Below, one piece after another: positions 62,015 through 64,000 of a stretch of 64,000 nt of DNA. The translations under genes and the position numbers were made by a program. Under the pieces are notes generated by a model that was given only the letters and a program-made list of their open reading frames with translations, was not told the origin of the DNA and made no database searches. The first letter of the stretch is position 1. Every line of letters begins with the position of its first letter. This stretch comes from Oceanimonas smirnovii ATCC BAA-899 (lineage in GTDB: Bacteria > Pseudomonadota > Gammaproteobacteria > Enterobacterales > Aeromonadaceae), in NCBI RefSeq assembly GCF_000381965.1, contig NZ_KB908467.1, positions 1 through 64,000 of the forward strand, read 5' to 3'.

Positions 62015-64000
62015 GCAAGTTCTGTTTACCACATTGGCTTGGCACCGGCCTGATATGCACTCTGCTGGTTGCCTGCACCACCCCCACCGGCGACCGGCCC
62101 GCTCTCGACAAACCCTGGGGTAAAAGCAGGGCCAGCAGCAGCTATGATCCGGTCAGGCTGCCTGTCAGTGAGCGCCCGGCAGACCGGCTGCCAGCCAGCC
62201 TGACTACAGCCCCGGGCACAGCACCGGCTGCCCGCAGTGAAATTTACCGTGGCTCAGGCAACTTTATGCGCCTCGCTCAGGCTGAGCAGCCCCAGTCATC
62301 AGCACCGGGCGATGTGACTCTCAACTTTCAGGGCTCCGACATTGCCGAAGTGGTCAAAACCATACTGGGCGACATATTGCAGCTCAATTACTCCCTCGAT
62401 GAGCGGGTGCGCGGCCAGGTTTACCTGCAAACCAACCGCCCCATCAGCCAGGATGATCTCTTGCCTACCCTGGAAAGCCTGCTGCAAACCCACGGTGCCG
62501 CCCTGGTACACAGCAATGGCCTGTTTAACGTGGTCCCCGCCGGCGAAGTGCCGGCATCGGCACTGAACCCCCGGCTGGCCCCCACCGCCGAGCGCGGTTA
62601 CCAGATGCTGATTTTGCCGCTGCGCTACATAGGCGCCCAGGAAATGGAAAAAATCCTGGAGCCGGTCAAGCCCCGTCAGGGAACCATGATGGTAGATCCC
62701 AGACGTAACCTGATCACTCTGGTGGGCACCCGGGACGAACTCACCAACATTCGTGACACCGTCAACCTGTTTGATGTAGACCAGCTGCGTGGCATGTCGG
62801 TGGGGCTGTTCCGGCTGCAGGCCAGCAGTGCCGATGTGATTGCCAGCGAGCTGCAGGCCATTTTTGGAGACGAGGCCGAGGGGCCGCTGGCCGGTATGGT
62901 GCGCTATCTGCCCATAGAGCGCCTGAACGCCCTGCTGGTGATAACACCTCAGGAGCGCTATCTCACCGATGCCAGAGTATGGATACAGCGGCTGGACCGG
63001 GCCGAGAATCCCCGGGGCCTGAACATGTATGTATATCATGTACAAAACGGCAAGGCCGATCACCTGGCCGAGCTGCTTAACCAGCTGTTCGACAGTCAGC
63101 GCCGCAACAGCGCCGGCTCGCCTCTGCCACCGGCAGCCAGCAATACCGAAGAAGGCAGCCCGGTACAGATTGCCACCGGTATTAACGCCGCCAACCTGGA
63201 TGTGGGCGAAGTCAGCGTGATCGCCGACACCGAGCGCAACGCTCTGGTGGTGATGGCCGCCAGCGCCGACTACGAGAAAGTAGAGCAGGCCATCAAGCGG
63301 CTGGATCAGCTGCCGCTGCAGGTACTGGTGGAAGCCACCATAGTGGAAGTGAGTCTGGAAGACGAACTGCGCTACGGCCTGCAATGGTATTTTAAAAACA
63401 ACCTGGGCAATGGTTATACCGGTGCCGGTGGGCTGGGTCCCATTCCTATCCCGACTGCCGATAGCCTGGCGGCAGCCAGCGCCAGCTATGAAGTATTCAG
63501 CGCGGCGGGCACACGGGCCCTGCTCACCGCACTGGCCAGTGATTCCAAGGTGAATGTCATATCTTCGCCTTCGCTGATGGTGCTCGACAACCAGAAAGCG
63601 CTAATCAGAGTAGGGGATCAGGTGCCTATCCGTACTTCAGAAACGACCAATCTCAACAGCGATGTAGGCAACGTCACCAGCACCATTCAGTATCGCGATA
63701 CCGGTGTGCTGCTGGAAGTCACCCCACGGGTCAACGCCGGTGGCATGGTGGTGCTGGAACTGGTGCAGGAAGTCAACGATGTGGCCACCACCACCAGCTC
63801 CAACATTCAGTCTCCCACCATTACTCAGCGCAAAATCGACACCCGGGTAGCAATACAGAGTGGCGAGACCCTGGTGCTGGGCGGCCTGATTCGCGAAAAC
63901 ACAACCCGCGACAGCCAGGGCATACCCGGCATTCGCCATGTGCCGGTGCTGGGCTGGCTGTTTGGCAGCAGCGGCACCAACACCCGGCGCACCGAGCTGG
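62011..64000 (+). CDS. gspD: Type II secretin GspD, lipoprotein form (partial, 3' end beyond window)
   Basis: At least 663 codons are present without a stop. The signal peptide ends CTLLVACTT, so Cys22 is a predicted lipidation site: a liposecretin that may reach the outer membrane without a GspS pilotin. N0 begins about residue 105 (VTLNFQGSDIAEVVKTILGDIL), N1-N3 domains follow with repeated RNLITLVGT- and LNALLVITP-type strands, then the secretin core with VEATIVEVSLEDELRYGLQW, SDSKVNVISSPSLMVLDNQKA, VGDQVPIRT and QSGETLVLGGLIREN. ATG 62011 follows GGGGAG and overlaps the previous gene by four bases. Confidence 0.95.
   Translation, partial: MSKFCLPHWLGTGLICTLLVACTTPTGDRPALDKPWGKSRASSSYDPVRLPVSERPADRLPASLTTAPGTAPAARSEIYRGSGNFMRLAQAEQPQSSAPGDVTLNFQGSDIAEVVKTILGDILQLNYSLDERVRGQVYLQTNRPISQDDLLPTLESLLQTHGAALVHSNGLFNVVPAGEVPASALNPRLAPTAERGYQMLILPLRYIGAQEMEKILEPVKPRQGTMMVDPRRNLITLVGTRDELTNIRDTVNLFDVDQLRGMSVGLFRLQASSADVIASELQAIFGDEAEGPLAGMVRYLPIERLNALLVITPQERYLTDARVWIQRLDRAENPRGLNMYVYHVQNGKADHLAELLNQLFDSQRRNSAGSPLPPAASNTEEGSPVQIATGINAANLDVGEVSVIADTERNALVVMAASADYEKVEQAIKRLDQLPLQVLVEATIVEVSLEDELRYGLQWYFKNNLGNGYTGAGGLGPIPIPTADSLAAASASYEVFSAAGTRALLTALASDSKVNVISSPSLMVLDNQKALIRVGDQVPIRTSETTNLNSDVGNVTSTIQYRDTGVLLEVTPRVNAGGMVVLELVQEVNDVATTTSSNIQSPTITQRKIDTRVAIQSGETLVLGGLIRENTTRDSQGIPGIRHVPVLGWLFGSSGTNTRRTEL

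Overview
This window reads as a chromosomal segment of a free-living, probably marine gammaproteobacterium. The closest fit by eye is the Aeromonadaceae (Oceanimonas / Oceanisphaera / Zobellella type). That assignment rests on E. coli-like gene blocks (rrn-hemG-trkH-yigZ // fadBA; tag-glyQ-glyS; gyrB-recF-dnaN-dnaA; rpmH-rnpA-yidD-yidC-mnmE) combined with a moderately GC-rich composition, and it is inference. Nearly all of the DNA is coding. I see no insertion sequence, prophage, tRNA gene or CRISPR array.

Layout. 1-458: the 5' end of a 16S rRNA gene on the minus strand, with an E. coli-like leader, boxA and two promoters. 459-11462: haem, potassium and housekeeping genes, the fatty-acid oxidation operon fadBA behind a PsrA-like operator, tusA, an OmpA-type lipoprotein, tag and glyQS. 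11487-22224: a parS site, avtA, two tandem IbpA-type small heat-shock genes each with its own ROSE-like RNA thermometer, ilvD, then gyrB-recF-dnaN-dnaA with a second parS overlapping the recF 3' end. The region upstream of dnaA is rich in GATC and carries a perfect DnaA box. 22225-25033: an azurin gene and an amino-acid ABC transporter inserted between dnaA and rpmH. 25053-30887: rpmH-rnpA-yidD-yidC, mnmE and a chemoreceptor.

30902-33903 is an aldehyde/electrophile-response module: a NemR-like TetR repressor with two matching palindromic operators, a YqhD-type aldehyde reductase and a CurA-type reductase. 33909-37488 is a SitABCD-type Mn/Fe ABC importer behind a good Fur box. 37497-41517 holds two LysR regulators, a TDT-family transporter and a Gfo/Idh/MocA oxidoreductase. 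41685-49119 is a complete lactate-utilisation operon: L-lactate permease, LldEFG and a large FAD/Fe-S D-lactate dehydrogenase. A Rid-family protein, a secreted GH3 glycosidase with an unusual Cys-bounded insertion, and NADP-type glutamate dehydrogenase follow.

54055-64000 is a type II secretion operon in the order E-F-G-H-I-J-K-L-M-N-D, which is the Xanthomonas Xps order rather than the C-D-E-F order of Aeromonas Exe. Its secretin starts as a lipoprotein, and a GspC-like HR module is carried on a small exported protein. The secretin runs off the end of the window. I found no single obviously undescribed system. The points I would look at first are the Xps-type secretion operon with its palindromic control site and nearby candidate substrate, the GATC-rich dnaA upstream region with the two parS sites, the paired ROSE elements, and the two-operator NemR module.
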